DNA of 64,000 bases from Pseudacidovorax intermedius. Its GTDB lineage: Bacteria > Pseudomonadota > Gammaproteobacteria > Burkholderiales > Burkholderiaceae_C. The position numbers and the translations under genes were made by a program. Positions 17,417 through 26,545 of the stretch are shown piece after piece (the first letter of the stretch is position 1; every line of letters begins with the position of its first letter). Under the pieces are notes generated by a model. The model did no database searches. It had not been told where the DNA came from and saw only the letters and a program-made list of their open reading frames with translations. The stretch is taken from positions 1 to 64,000 of the forward strand of contig NZ_LDSL01000096.1 in assembly GCF_001476815.1 (NCBI RefSeq), in the 5' to 3' direction.

Positions 17417-18377
17417 GGTAGTCATGACAGCGTGCCTCCAAAAGCACGCGAGGCTGACGGCGGCGCAGCCTTAGATATTGCTGGAGGGCACCGACTGCCG
17501 CATGCCCGCCAGGACGCACACGCCACCGCTGGCAGCCTGAGCCCTGAGGCCGAGGGCCCGCATCTCCACACGAGCACGCGTAACGCAGCGCCGAACCTCG
17601 GGCACATTACGGCCCGTGCCCAACCCCAGCGCCCATCCCGACCGACTGCTCGACGACCCACAGTGGCTCAATGGCGAGATCAAGCGGATGCAGCTGATGG
17701 TGCAGAAGCTGACGCTTTAGCTGGCACGTCAGCAGCGCGCGCGATTCGGCGCGAGCGGCGAACGCCACGCCGACCGCCAGGCAAGCCTGATCAAGGCAGA
17801 GCTCGCGCGGGCAGCGCGCCCCGCAGCCCCCTCGTCGGAGCCGGCACCCGCCGTCGCTGACCCGCCGTCGAAACCCGTATCAGTCTCTTCGAGAGCTCCG
17901 CTCGGTTGAAGGAGATTACTCCTGGTTTGCTGCTGCGCTTACACACCGCCGCTAGTCGTTCGACGCTGCTGCTTGGCGAACTTAGGTGGCGGCACGATGC
18001 CGCAGTAGCGCAACTACGGAGGCCGGATTTGATCCCATACAGCGCACCGATTGTTGTGCCAACGAGCCCGGCGCATGGCCCTAGCTCTCGTGCAGATACC
18101 GGAACCGCCTGCGCACAGCCGAGTGACTCCTTCTCGCAGCGTTTGCGAATTCTCCGGTCCATAAAGTTCGCCATGCTTCGACCCTCCCAAGCCGCGATCA
18201 GAGCAGCGCCGCCTTTGTAGTCGGGTCGAACCGGAAGGCGGCCGCTGCGCTTCGGGACGGTCTGATGGCCCGTTTGCTCCTGCGATATGCATGCAATACG
18301 ATTGTCAAGCCGGCACTTCGAAGTCGAGCGCGCGGCCCCGAGCACCGGGGCGATAAACCAGTTTTGGATAGGAGACC
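17417..18377. other. About 960 bases without an intact gene
   Basis: Holds the IS66 remnant described separately and little else. A minus-strand frame starting near 18174 (MANFMDRRIRKRCEKE) is protein-like for about 50 residues, but no family is recognised and no ribosome site is evident. Confidence 0.5.
17646..17860 (+). pseudogene. IS66-family transposase (TnpC) N-terminal remnant
   Basis: Translation gives LNGEIKRMQLMVQKLTL, an amber stop at 17718-17720, then LARQQRARFGASGERHADRQ. This matches the start of IS66 TnpC proteins, where a leucine-rich helix is followed by an RxxFGxxSE motif (RARFGASGE here). The rest of the transposase and its partners are absent, so this is a short decayed piece marking past insertion beside the defence genes. 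Confidence 0.6.
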
Positions 18378-19901
18378 ATGGCGAGCACGCCGGAGGAGGA
18401 CAGCGACGACGACATCGACGGCCTATCGGAGGAGGCGGGCAGCGGGCCGGAACGCCCCGAGTCCGAACAAGAGTGCGCCGTCAGCCTTGGCGTAGTCGAG
18501 ATCGGCGACCAAGAGCTGGCCGAGGTCTTCGCGCACGGCGAGCTCGACGGCGAGGCCGGTGTCCAATCCGAGCGGCAAGTCCTTATCGCGCACGTGAGCG
18601 CCGACCAGATCATCATGACTCCCGTAGTCGCCGCCTCCTACCGCGATGACTTCCTAGGCCCCAAGTACCGTCAGATCCGACGCATCCGCATCCCGGGCGA
18701 GTGGGAGGTACCCAAGGACGTCTACGGCTTCGACGAATTGCTGGAGCAGCTTCCGATAGGCTTCTCCCGCCACGCGCGAAGAGGGCTCGGGCTGCGCTTC
18801 GAACATCGACTGATTATCGAGGCGATCGAGGAAGCCACCGACGCAACGGAACTGCTTCTGGTGGAAGGCGACGCCGCATTCATCTCAGGAGACACCTTTA
18901 CGCTCGGCCTGAGGCGGTTCGAGCGCGCCCGAAAGGCGCTGGATCAAATCGGACGGCGCTCGCAGCGGCGCGCTCTCGAGGACCGCAGGATGCTCGCGCA
19001 CAACGAAGTCGTGCATCCTGCTGACGCCGAGCGCTTTCCGCAGCAGGAGCGGCAGCCGCAGCCGGGCGAGATCTATAAACTCGTCCAGCTGAGCTTGCGC
19101 GAGCCGACCAGATCGCAGAACGACCGCAGCGCGGCCACCGACCTGGTTCGTCGCGACGTGCCGCAGATCGCGCGAGAGAACCCGCGGGCGCTGCTCGAGT
19201 TGCGTTCGGAGATCGAGCGCGTGACCCTCGCCCAGCTTATAGAGCGGTTCGATGAGAATCTGCGGCGCGACCCCGATGAACGCATCTGGCAACGCTTCTT
19301 CGAGGAGCATCCGTTCGTTCTGGCGATGGCGTTCCCCTACCCCGTGCTGTTGGTGCGCGGCCAGGCTCACGTCGGAGGCGTGACTATGGATGGGCGCGGC
19401 GAGAGCATCGCCGACTTTCTGTTCCGGCAGCGGCTCACCGGCGGCGTGGCCCTCGTCGAAATCAAGACGACTCGCACGCGACTGCGCCAAACGAACCCAT
19501 TCCGCGGGAACGTCTACGCGGCGCACACGGAGCTCTGCGCCGCGATTTCGCAGGTACTGGACCAGCGCTCGGAGCTGACAATGAACTTCCACGCCCGCGC
19601 GCGCAGCCCAGGCATGGAGGACGCGCACGTAGGGCACGTGCAATGCCTGGTGATCGTTGGCCGCGACCCAGACTCCGCGGACAAGCGCCGGTCTCTCGAC
19701 TTGTTCCGGCACGCCACGAAAGACGTGGCGGTGGTCACGTTCGACGAACTCCTCGAGAAGCTCCGGGGAATCCATCAACTGATGTCTCCGCTCGGCGCGG
19801 AAGCTCGCGGCGCGATCCGTCCGGAATCGGCGGATGGCAAGGCCGGCGCCGTTCCTCCGGCGCCAGACGCTCCCCTAGCGCCGACAGCGCCTACGGAATA
19901 A
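18378..19901 (+). CDS. sduA: Shedu-type nuclease (SduA, DUF4263)
   Basis: 507 residues. The C-terminal half carries the DUF4263/Shedu core: an ERIWQRFFEEHP lead-in, SIADFLF with Asp346, VALVEIK with Glu361 and Lys363 (a PD-(D/E)xK arrangement, D-x14-E-x-K), and the hallmark NPFRGNVY...AISQVLDQR segment. Shedu is a known single-gene anti-phage system in which SduA is a nuclease. The first 290 residues are the variable sensor region and include an acidic N-terminus (EEDSDDDIDG); the last 50 are Ala/Pro-rich. TAGGAG precedes the ATG at suitable spacing. It lies downstream of the HNH gene on the same strand, with the IS66 remnant between. Confidence 0.85.
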   Translation: MASTPEEDSDDDIDGLSEEAGSGPERPESEQECAVSLGVVEIGDQELAEVFAHGELDGEAGVQSERQVLIAHVSADQIIMTPVVAASYRDDFLGPKYRQIRRIRIPGEWEVPKDVYGFDELLEQLPIGFSRHARRGLGLRFEHRLIIEAIEEATDATELLLVEGDAAFISGDTFTLGLRRFERARKALDQIGRRSQRRALEDRRMLAHNEVVHPADAERFPQQERQPQPGEIYKLVQLSLREPTRSQNDRSAATDLVRRDVPQIARENPRALLELRSEIERVTLAQLIERFDENLRRDPDERIWQRFFEEHPFVLAMAFPYPVLLVRGQAHVGGVTMDGRGESIADFLFRQRLTGGVALVEIKTTRTRLRQTNPFRGNVYAAHTELCAAISQVLDQRSELTMNFHARARSPGMEDAHVGHVQCLVIVGRDPDSADKRRSLDLFRHATKDVAVVTFDELLEKLRGIHQLMSPLGAEARGAIRPESADGKAGAVPPAPDAPLAPTAPTE

Positions 19902-20335
19902 GGCCGGGGCGTCCGCCTACATCTACCGGCGGCCTATGGCTCCGCCCGCGAGTCGATATGGGAGATATTGAGGCCATTCGCCGAGCGAAAAGCGCTAGGG
20001 CCGTCGTCGCCAAGCGATTGAAGATGTCTCTCGATCTCGATCTCGCGCGCTGTCGGCTGCGCCGGAACGATGATCTTTGCCATTGCTCCTGCCCCGTCAA
20101 ACTACGTCAACCCGTCCCAACAAGCTCGCCTCGTAGGCCTGGCCTTCGCGGACGAAGCCGCGCTGCTCTCAGTCGACGCCACCTTCTGTATCGGCCAATA
20201 TCACTCGGCCTTCTGGTGTTCCCTTTCCCAACAGTGTCCGCGTATTCCCTCTGCTTGCCGCGTAATGCATCGCAGTTGCTACATTGCCCATGTGCCGCCG
20301 CTCCGAGGGGCGGTTGGTTATGCTCCTTTGCTCCG
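19902..20335. other. Gap between sduA and dnaE2
   Basis: 434 bases. Apart from the doubtful small minus-strand frame at 19934-20083, no gene, strong hairpin or promoter was recognised. Confidence 0.5.
19934..20083 (-). CDS. Small hypothetical protein (49 aa)
   Basis: ATG at 20083 with AGGAG directly upstream (spacing only two bases). The product starts MAKIIVPAQPTAREIEIE and is amphipathic and charged, with no recognised family. It faces the sduA end convergently. It may be a real small gene, for example an antitoxin-like peptide, or chance. Confidence 0.25.
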   Translation of the reverse strand: MAKIIVPAQPTAREIEIERHLQSLGDDGPSAFRSANGLNISHIDSRAEP

Positions 20336-23300
20336 TCATCGAAAATCCCGGCTTTCCGCGGAATCCGCCAGCCGCCCCAGCATCGGCGACAAATCGGCAA
20401 GCCGATGTGCAATGAGATTCCGCACCTCACTCTCCCGCTGCCACTCGCCCCGAACGGCCAGCAGCCTCGACCGCAGCAGCACCTCGCGCTGCTGCTCTCG
20501 CAGGCTCTTCCAGCAGATCACCTGCACCACACCCGTCTCGTCCTCGAGGGACACAAAGATCGTTCCATTGGCCGTGTCCGGCTGCTGGCGCAGCGTCACG
20601 ATGCCGCAGTAGCGCACTTGGCGCCCACTGGGCAGATGGTGCAGATCGGCTGCAGTGCTTAGGCCCTTGGCCTTGAGCTTCTCCCGCAGCAACGCCAGCG
20701 GGTGGCGACGCAGCGTCAGACCGAGCGACCGGTAGTCCCACACGATCTCTTCGCCCTCGGGCGCTTCGGGCAGTTCCAGACAGTCCTCGTCAACCGGTGC
20801 ATCCTGCAGCAGCACCGGCGCTCGTCGCAGCGCTGCCGCATCCCACACCTGCTGGCGCCGATGTCCGGACAGGCTCATCAGCGCATCGGCTGCCGCGAGG
20901 ATCTTCAGTTCATGCTGTTCAAGGCCTGTCCGCCGGGCCAGGTCTTCTGCGCTGTCGAACGGTGCCTGCTCCCGCGCCTGAACTATTCGCTGCGCCGACT
21001 CGCCCTTGAGCTTGTCGATCATGCGCAGACCCAGCCGCACGGCCGGCGGGTGCGGCAGGCCCTCCAGCGAGCAGTCGACCTGGCTGTGCATCACGTCCAC
21101 GGGCCGCACAACGACGCCGTGCCGCTTCGCGTCCTGCACGAGTTGCGACGGCGAATAGAACCCCAGCGGCTGGCTGTTGAGCATGGCCGCCAGGAACTCT
21201 GCCGGGTGATGGCACTTGATCCAGCAGCTGGCGTAGACCAGCAGCGCGAAGCTGGCTGCGTGGCTTTCCGGAAAGCCGTACTCACTGAACCCCTTGATCT
21301 GCTCAAAGATGCTCTTGGCGAAGGCCTCGTCGTAGCCACGGTCCGTCATGCCATTCACGATCTTGTCGTAGTACTGCTGCAGCCCGCCCTTGCGCTTCCA
21401 CGCCGCCATCGAGCGCCGCAGCCCGTCCGCCTCGCCGGGCGTGAAGCCCGCGGCGAGGATGGAAATCTGCATCACCTGCTCCTGGAACACTGGGACACCC
21501 AGCGTCCGACCCAAGGCCTCCTTCAAGGCTTCGCTCGGATAGGTCACCGGCTCCTTGCCCTGGCGCCGGTTCAAATAGGGATGGACCATGCCGCCCTGGA
21601 TGGGCCCAGGCCGCACGATGGCAACCTCGATCACCAGGTCGTAGAAGCAGCGGGGCTTCAAGCGCGGCAGCATGCCCTGCTGGGCACGGCTCTCGATCTG
21701 GAATACACCCACCGTGTCGGCCTCGCAGATCATGTCGTAGGTGGTGCTGTCTTCGGCCGGGATGTCCTGCATCTCGAAGCGGTAGCCCCTGCGCTCGCCG
21801 ATGAACTCCAACGACTTGCGGATGGCTGTGAGCATGCCCAGGGCCAGGCAGTCCACCTTGAGTAGGCCGACGGCATCCAGATCGTCCTTGTCCCACTCGA
21901 TCACCGTGCGGTCCACCATCGAGGCGTTCTCGATGGGGACCATGCGGGCGAGCGGGCCCCGCGTGAGCACGAAGCCGCCCACGTGCTGCGACAGGTGACG
22001 CGGAAAGCCCATCAGCTGCTGCGTAATCGCCGCGAGCTGGCGCACCTGCAGGTCGTCGGGATCGAGGCCGACCTCGGCCCAGGCCTCCGGCCGCACCTCG
22101 CGGCCATCCCACCACTGGTGGCCCTTGGCCAGGGCGTCCACCGTCTCCAGGTCGAAGCCGAGCGCCTTGCCCACGTCCCGGATGGCCGAGCGCGGCCGGT
22201 AGCTGATCACCGTCGCCACGAGGGCGGCGCGGTCGCGGCCGTACTTCTGGTACAGGTACTGCATGACCTCTTCACGGCGCTCGTGCTCGAAGTCGATGTC
22301 AATGTCCGGCGGTTCGTTGCGCTCCCGGCTGATGAAGCGCTCGAAGAGCACGGACATGCGCGCCGGATCCACTTCGGTGACCCCCAGGCAATAGCAGACG
22401 ACCGAATTTGCCGCCGAGCCCCTGCCCTGGCAAAGGATGTGCCGGGAGCGGGCGAAGCGCACGATGTCGTAGACGGTCAGGAAGTAGTGGTCGTAGTGCA
22501 GCTCCGAGATGAGCGACAGCTCGTGCTCGATCTGCTGCTGCACCTTGGCAGAGATTCCCTCCGGCCACCGGCGGCCGGCGCCTTCGTAGGTGATGCGCCG
22601 CAGGTAGCAGGCTGGGGTCTCGCCTGTCGGTACCACCTCGTCGGGGTACTGGTAGCGCAGCTCGTCCAGCGAGAAATCGCAGAGCTCGGCCACGCGCAGG
22701 GTTTCGCGCAGCAGTGAGGCAGGGTAGAGCTGGGCCAGGCGCAGCCGGGTGCGCAGGTGGCGCTCGGCGTTCGGTTGAAGGGCCAGGCCGCATTCCGTGA
22801 GCGGCTTGCCGATGCGGGTGGCGGTCAGGATGTCCTGCAGCGGCTTGCGGGAGCGCACGTGCATGTGGACATCGCCCCCGGCCACCACAGGCACACCGAA
22901 GGCGCTCGCGGCTTGGCGCAACTGGTGCAGCCACATCTCGTCGCCCAGCACCCGCTCGCGCAGTGCGACGAGCCAGCATCGATTCTCGAAGCTTGCCTGC
23001 AGCCAGTCGGTGAGGGCGTTCAGGTGATCGGAAGTGGTGCCGCGCGACGCGGCGAGCAGCACCAGGCAGTCCTCGAAGCGCTGCTTGGCCAAGTGGCCGA
23101 AGGTCAGCCGGTAGGTGCCCTTGTCGGCGCTGCGCCGCAAGCTGGTGATGAACTCGCACAGGTTGCCGTAGCCCTGCAGGTTGCGCGCCAGGACGATGAA
23201 GGTGAACGGGGCGTTGTGCTCGACCTTGAACTGTGCGCCGATCAGCAGCTTGAGTCCCACCTCCTTAGCCGCCACATGCGCCCGCACGATGCCGGCCATC

Positions 23301-23437
23301 GAGCACTCGTCTGTGAGGGCCAGAGCTGAGTAGCCCAGCTCGTGGGCACGCTCGACCAGTTCTTCAGGATGGCTGGCGCCGTGGAGGAAAGAGAAATTGG
23401 AGAGGCACCAAAGCTCGGCGTAATGGGAAAGCGCCAT
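20336..23437 (-). CDS. dnaE2: Error-prone DNA polymerase III alpha subunit DnaE2 (ImuC)
   Basis: 1033 residues, normal length. It copies across damaged DNA with ImuA and ImuB in SOS mutagenesis. The N-terminal PHP domain (SNFSFLHGASHPEEL ... ALTDE) is followed by the C-family polymerase core: CQGRGSAANSVVCY and PPDIDIDFEHERREEV with candidate catalytic aspartates 378, 380 and 382. The helix-hairpin-helix region (LARRTGLEQHELKILAAADAL) and the OB domain (VRYCGIVTLRQQP, IFVSLEDETGVVQVI) are intact. It starts nine bases after the imuB stop, so the three genes form one SOS operon. Confidence 0.96.
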   Translation of the reverse strand: MALSHYAELWCLSNFSFLHGASHPEELVERAHELGYSALALTDECSMAGIVRAHVAAKEVGLKLLIGAQFKVEHNAPFTFIVLARNLQGYGNLCEFITSLRRSADKGTYRLTFGHLAKQRFEDCLVLLAASRGTTSDHLNALTDWLQASFENRCWLVALRERVLGDEMWLHQLRQAASAFGVPVVAGGDVHMHVRSRKPLQDILTATRIGKPLTECGLALQPNAERHLRTRLRLAQLYPASLLRETLRVAELCDFSLDELRYQYPDEVVPTGETPACYLRRITYEGAGRRWPEGISAKVQQQIEHELSLISELHYDHYFLTVYDIVRFARSRHILCQGRGSAANSVVCYCLGVTEVDPARMSVLFERFISRERNEPPDIDIDFEHERREEVMQYLYQKYGRDRAALVATVISYRPRSAIRDVGKALGFDLETVDALAKGHQWWDGREVRPEAWAEVGLDPDDLQVRQLAAITQQLMGFPRHLSQHVGGFVLTRGPLARMVPIENASMVDRTVIEWDKDDLDAVGLLKVDCLALGMLTAIRKSLEFIGERRGYRFEMQDIPAEDSTTYDMICEADTVGVFQIESRAQQGMLPRLKPRCFYDLVIEVAIVRPGPIQGGMVHPYLNRRQGKEPVTYPSEALKEALGRTLGVPVFQEQVMQISILAAGFTPGEADGLRRSMAAWKRKGGLQQYYDKIVNGMTDRGYDEAFAKSIFEQIKGFSEYGFPESHAASFALLVYASCWIKCHHPAEFLAAMLNSQPLGFYSPSQLVQDAKRHGVVVRPVDVMHSQVDCSLEGLPHPPAVRLGLRMIDKLKGESAQRIVQAREQAPFDSAEDLARRTGLEQHELKILAAADALMSLSGHRRQQVWDAAALRRAPVLLQDAPVDEDCLELPEAPEGEEIVWDYRSLGLTLRRHPLALLREKLKAKGLSTAADLHHLPSGRQVRYCGIVTLRQQPDTANGTIFVSLEDETGVVQVICWKSLREQQREVLLRSRLLAVRGEWQRESEVRNLIAHRLADLSPMLGRLADSAESRDFR

Positions 23438-23446
23438 GGGGGTGCC

Positions 23447-24757
23447 TCACGCAAAGACGCCCTGCAGGAACCAGGCGCTGCGCTCGTCGTCCAGGCGGGT
23501 GTGGAAGACCCACAGCACGCCGGCGTGCTCGCTCAGTGCGACCCAGTAGTCGCGCAGCACATTGGCCGTTGACTGCTGGCCCTGGTCGTCGGAAAGCCGG
23601 TGCCACCAGCCGCCTTCCACGCGGTGGGGGCCCGACAGCATGATGAGTGGCCCTTGGTAGATCGGCCGGTCGCCGCGCACTGCCAGCTTCAGCGGCTGGG
23701 GCAGCATGAACGTGGGCTGCGGCAGCGAGATGTCGTGTAAGGGCCTTCGAGGCAGCGGTTGGTCGGCTGGCTGCCAATGCACCATCCACTCCATGCGGTG
23801 GTCTGCCGCGGTCACCGGGCGCAGCACGCGCTCGGGCCCCAGGCGGGCGGCGACCCGTTCCAGTACCAGCGCGAGGGACTCGCCGCTCTGCGCAGGATCG
23901 GGGAGCAGGGCGGCGCTGCGCTCCTCCATCGGTTGCACCTCGTCGGCGATCAGTTCCAGATCGCCCACTGGCGCCTTGAGCTCGACCTTGGCCAGGTGCT
24001 CGGCCAGCAGGCGCGATAGGTGCTCGATGTTGCGCGTGACCTCGGCCGTTCGCACGGTGAGTTCGCCACCGTCTCCGGCCGTCTTGCTGCGCATCACGTC
24101 GTGGCACCACTTCAACGTGATGGCGGTCGTGCCGCTGCGCCGGGCGGCGAGCCAGCCGCACAGCTGCAGCAGCAGGCGCCGCGCGCCAAAGAGCATGGCC
24201 GGGGCCAGTTCGACCCGCGACATCAGTTCCAGCCGCTGGGCGAAGCGGTCTGCGGGCTGCACCCAGGCGTGCGTCTCCGGCCGCAGGCCGTAGGCCTGGT
24301 CCATGGCGGTCAGCAGGCCCGCATCGAAGCGCCGGCTCAGGCCGCCGCGTGGCAGCGCCCGGACGTGACCCAGGTTGCGGCAGCCCAGCCGGGACAAGGT
24401 CGCCTCATGCACCCGGACGGCGCTCAGTGCATCGAAGGGCAGGGCGTCCAGCACTTCCGCCAGCGGCTTGCTGAAGCCGTTCGTCTGTCCAGCCCGGGCC
24501 AGCGCCAGGGCGGCCAGGCTCGTCGGTGCCCAGCTGGGCACGCGCAGATCGAGTTCCGCCGCCTCGTTGCGCACGCGCTCGACCAGCAGGCGCTTGCCGC
24601 CGAAGAGACGCGTGCTCGCCGACAGCTCCATCGCCAGCGCCGAGGCCTCCAGGACCGTGACGCGCGGCGTGTACTGCATGGCCCACTGCGCGGCGCCGTG
24701 CAGCAGCTCAGTGGAGGGCGTGTTCTCGAGTGCGGGGAGCAGGGCTGCCCACAGCAT
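23447..24757 (-). CDS. imuB: ImuB, inactive Y-family polymerase-like protein
   Basis: 436 residues. ImuB is a Y-family polymerase relative lacking catalytic acidic residues that links ImuA, DnaE2 and the beta clamp. Seen here: MLWAALLPALE, AQWAMQYTPRVTVLEA and MELSASTRLFGG, where an active enzyme would have a catalytic Ser-Asp-Glu. The segment between the first strand and the 'WAMQYTP' motif is much shorter than in typical ImuB (usually about 480 residues in total), so part of the N-terminal palm appears missing. No clear clamp-binding motif was spotted. It overlaps imuA by 50 bases. Confidence 0.92.
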   Translation of the reverse strand: MLWAALLPALENTPSTELLHGAAQWAMQYTPRVTVLEASALAMELSASTRLFGGKRLLVERVRNEAAELDLRVPSWAPTSLAALALARAGQTNGFSKPLAEVLDALPFDALSAVRVHEATLSRLGCRNLGHVRALPRGGLSRRFDAGLLTAMDQAYGLRPETHAWVQPADRFAQRLELMSRVELAPAMLFGARRLLLQLCGWLAARRSGTTAITLKWCHDVMRSKTAGDGGELTVRTAEVTRNIEHLSRLLAEHLAKVELKAPVGDLELIADEVQPMEERSAALLPDPAQSGESLALVLERVAARLGPERVLRPVTAADHRMEWMVHWQPADQPLPRRPLHDISLPQPTFMLPQPLKLAVRGDRPIYQGPLIMLSGPHRVEGGWWHRLSDDQGQQSTANVLRDYWVALSEHAGVLWVFHTRLDDERSAWFLQGVFA

Positions 24758-25514
24758 GCGAAGCCTCCTTGGCTTGGGTCAGGCGGCTCGGCGTCAGCAG
24801 CCGAGGCGTGAGGATGGAAGACAGGCCGCCCGGAATGGAAGGCAGGCGAAGCGGTGCGTCCATGGCGGGGCCACGGCGCTTGAAGATGTCGACCTCCAGC
24901 TCCCAGTCGAGCCGGAAGGTCGTGTGCAGGCGAAGCGGAGCGGCCGACGAGTCATGCCGGGCGGCTTCCGGCCTGCACAGGAAGACGGGGGCCTTACACG
25001 CGAGGGCACAGACCTGCAGGCGCCGAACCTGCTCCTGACGGGCCTGCGGCAGCCAGGCCACGATGGCGCCGGCGGCGTCGGACTTGATCATCTGCTCGGT
25101 AACCCACAAGCGCTCGGCAGGCGTCTCGGCCTTCACCCAGATCACCTGGGCAGCCCCAATACCGGCATGCAGAAGGCCCGGCAGGTGCGGCGGCTTGGCC
25201 GGGCCAACCAGCACCACCTGGCCGCCGGCAGCGGCGACTTGGCCAAGCACGCCACCGAGTAGGCGACATTCGCAGACGGCGGGCTGCGGCGTCAGCACCT
25301 CGGTGAGCGAGCGGCGTGGCCAGCCGCCGCCCGGCAGTTGGGCATCGAGCGCGGCCCAGCCGGACGGAACGGTTTCAGCAACCTGGCTGCCCAGCTCGCT
25401 ACCACGCCAGACGCCCTGAGGAATCTCGCCGGGCATCACAACGGGCCGCAGCCGAGCCGGCGCCTCAGTGGGCAGCTCGGGCTCGGACCAGTGGGGGAGG
25501 GCGGCGGCGGTCAT
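24708..25514 (-). CDS. imuA: ImuA, RecA-like cell-division/mutagenesis protein
   Basis: 268 residues from ATG 25514. ImuA is a RecA/SulA-like accessory protein of the ImuABC mutasome. Recognisable features are VWRGSELG, TVPSGWAALDAQLPGGGWPRRSLTEVL, QVVLVGP and the C-terminal WELEVDIFKRRGP motif typical of the family. An ATG at 25538 lies inside the LexA box, so the later ATG is preferred. The last 40 residues overlap the imuB frame. Confidence 0.92.
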   Translation of the reverse strand: MTAAALPHWSEPELPTEAPARLRPVVMPGEIPQGVWRGSELGSQVAETVPSGWAALDAQLPGGGWPRRSLTEVLTPQPAVCECRLLGGVLGQVAAAGGQVVLVGPAKPPHLPGLLHAGIGAAQVIWVKAETPAERLWVTEQMIKSDAAGAIVAWLPQARQEQVRRLQVCALACKAPVFLCRPEAARHDSSAAPLRLHTTFRLDWELEVDIFKRRGPAMDAPLRLPSIPGGLSSILTPRLLTPSRLTQAKEASHAVGSPAPRTREHALH

Positions 25515-25526
25515 GGAATCGTTAAG

Positions 25527-25542
25527 CTGTATGAACATACAG
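25527..25542 (-). promoter_or_regulatory. LexA binding site (SOS box) of the imuA operon
   Basis: On the minus strand CTGTATGTTCATACAG, a match to the CTG-N10-CAG LexA consensus with extended symmetry (CTGTATG...CATACAG). It ends 13 bases before the imuA start, so LexA would block the imuA-imuB-dnaE2 operon until DNA damage. Confidence 0.9.
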
Positions 25543-25656
25543 TATCCGATCCTGCGCCGGTGTGGGGGCGCGCCGACCTTTAAATTTCTTGTCAGCGACC
25601 TCTAGAAAGGCCTGCTGCGCGGAGCTACACCCGTGAGTCGGCGCCGCCAAGACAAA

Positions 25657-25675
25657 GGCCTGCGCGAAGCAGGCC
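25657..25675. terminator. Hairpin in the imuA-SRAP divergent gap
   Basis: GGCCTGC-GCGAA-GCAGGCC is a perfect 7-bp stem with a 5-base loop and no T-run. It may be structural or regulatory rather than a terminator. The surrounding 290-base gap holds the imuA operon promoter and, presumably, that of the SRAP gene. Confidence 0.3.
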
Positions 25676-25834
25676 GAAGGGGTTGTAAGGGAGGGGGAAT
25701 GCGCAGTCGGTTGAGACAACTGCCTTCCATGGGCAACCCGTCTAGGATGGTGGCGCGGCCGCGGCGTCGAGGGTCGACCTCGTGAGACTTCTTCAGGAAG
25801 GCGTGCCGACGTCCCGCGGCCTATCATCGATTCC

Positions 25835-26545
25835 ATGTGCGCGAACTATCTGCCCGTGACAAGCGCCGATGAGCTCCTGGCGTTCTTCGGTGTCCAGAGA
25901 GACGCGCAGGCCGAGACGCCTCCCGAGCTCTACCCCACCGGGCTGGGGCCGTTCATTCGGCTGGTGAACGGTCAACGGGAGATCGAGGCCGGCTGCTTCG
26001 GCCTGCTGCCGCCCTGGCGCCGGGAGGTGGCCTACGGTCGCAGCACCTACAACGCGCGCAGCGAGACGGTGAGCACCAAGGCGAGCTTCAAGGACAGCTG
26101 GGCACGCGGTCTGCGCTGCGTGATCCCGGCCAAGGCGGTCTTCGAGCCGAAGTACGCCGAGGACCTGACCAGCGAGCGCTGGCGCATCGAGAAGGATGAC
26201 GGCACACCCTTCGGCATCGCTGGCCTGTACAGCCAGTGGCTGGAGCATGGCGTGGAGAAGTTCAGCTACACGATGCTGACGGTGAACTGCGATGGGCATC
26301 CGTTCTACAGCCAGTTCCACGAACCGGGGACGGAGAAGAGGATGCCTGTCTTCCTGGAGCCAGACGAGTATGACCTGTGGATGTCATGCTCCTTGGCTGA
26401 TGCGCCTCGGTTCTTCCGTCAATGGGGCGGGCCCATGAAAGGGCAGCCAGATGCTAGGCAGAGGCGTTCGGTGTCGGCTAAGCCGGTTGCGGGGTCGCCG
26501 AGAAGCTCTGGCCCAGTTCCGCCATCTCAAGGCGGGCTGTTCTGA
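25835..26545 (+). CDS. SRAP-family protein (SOS response-associated, YedK/HMCES-like)
   Basis: 236 residues. SRAP proteins crosslink through Cys2 to abasic sites in single-stranded DNA and shield them. Seen: initiator Met then Cys2 (MCANY), NARSET near residue 75 (the DNA-binding Asn) and VIPAKAVFEP (the conserved Glu region). At the usual H-x-R-M-P site the sequence reads EKRMPVFLE, so the catalytic His appears replaced by Glu; a His four residues earlier (SQFHEPG) might substitute. It is divergent from the SOS-controlled imu operon, consistent with a shared DNA-damage role, but no LexA box lies directly at its start. Confidence 0.92.
   Translation: MCANYLPVTSADELLAFFGVQRDAQAETPPELYPTGLGPFIRLVNGQREIEAGCFGLLPPWRREVAYGRSTYNARSETVSTKASFKDSWARGLRCVIPAKAVFEPKYAEDLTSERWRIEKDDGTPFGIAGLYSQWLEHGVEKFSYTMLTVNCDGHPFYSQFHEPGTEKRMPVFLEPDEYDLWMSCSLADAPRFFRQWGGPMKGQPDARQRRSVSAKPVAGSPRSSGPVPPSQGGLF

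Noticed and set aside
17990-20620. A 19-base match (ACGATGCCGCAGTAGCGCA) between the gap near 17996 and the dnaE2 C-terminal region near 20602
   Set aside because: The similarity does not extend on either side, so it is more likely chance than a dnaE2 remnant.
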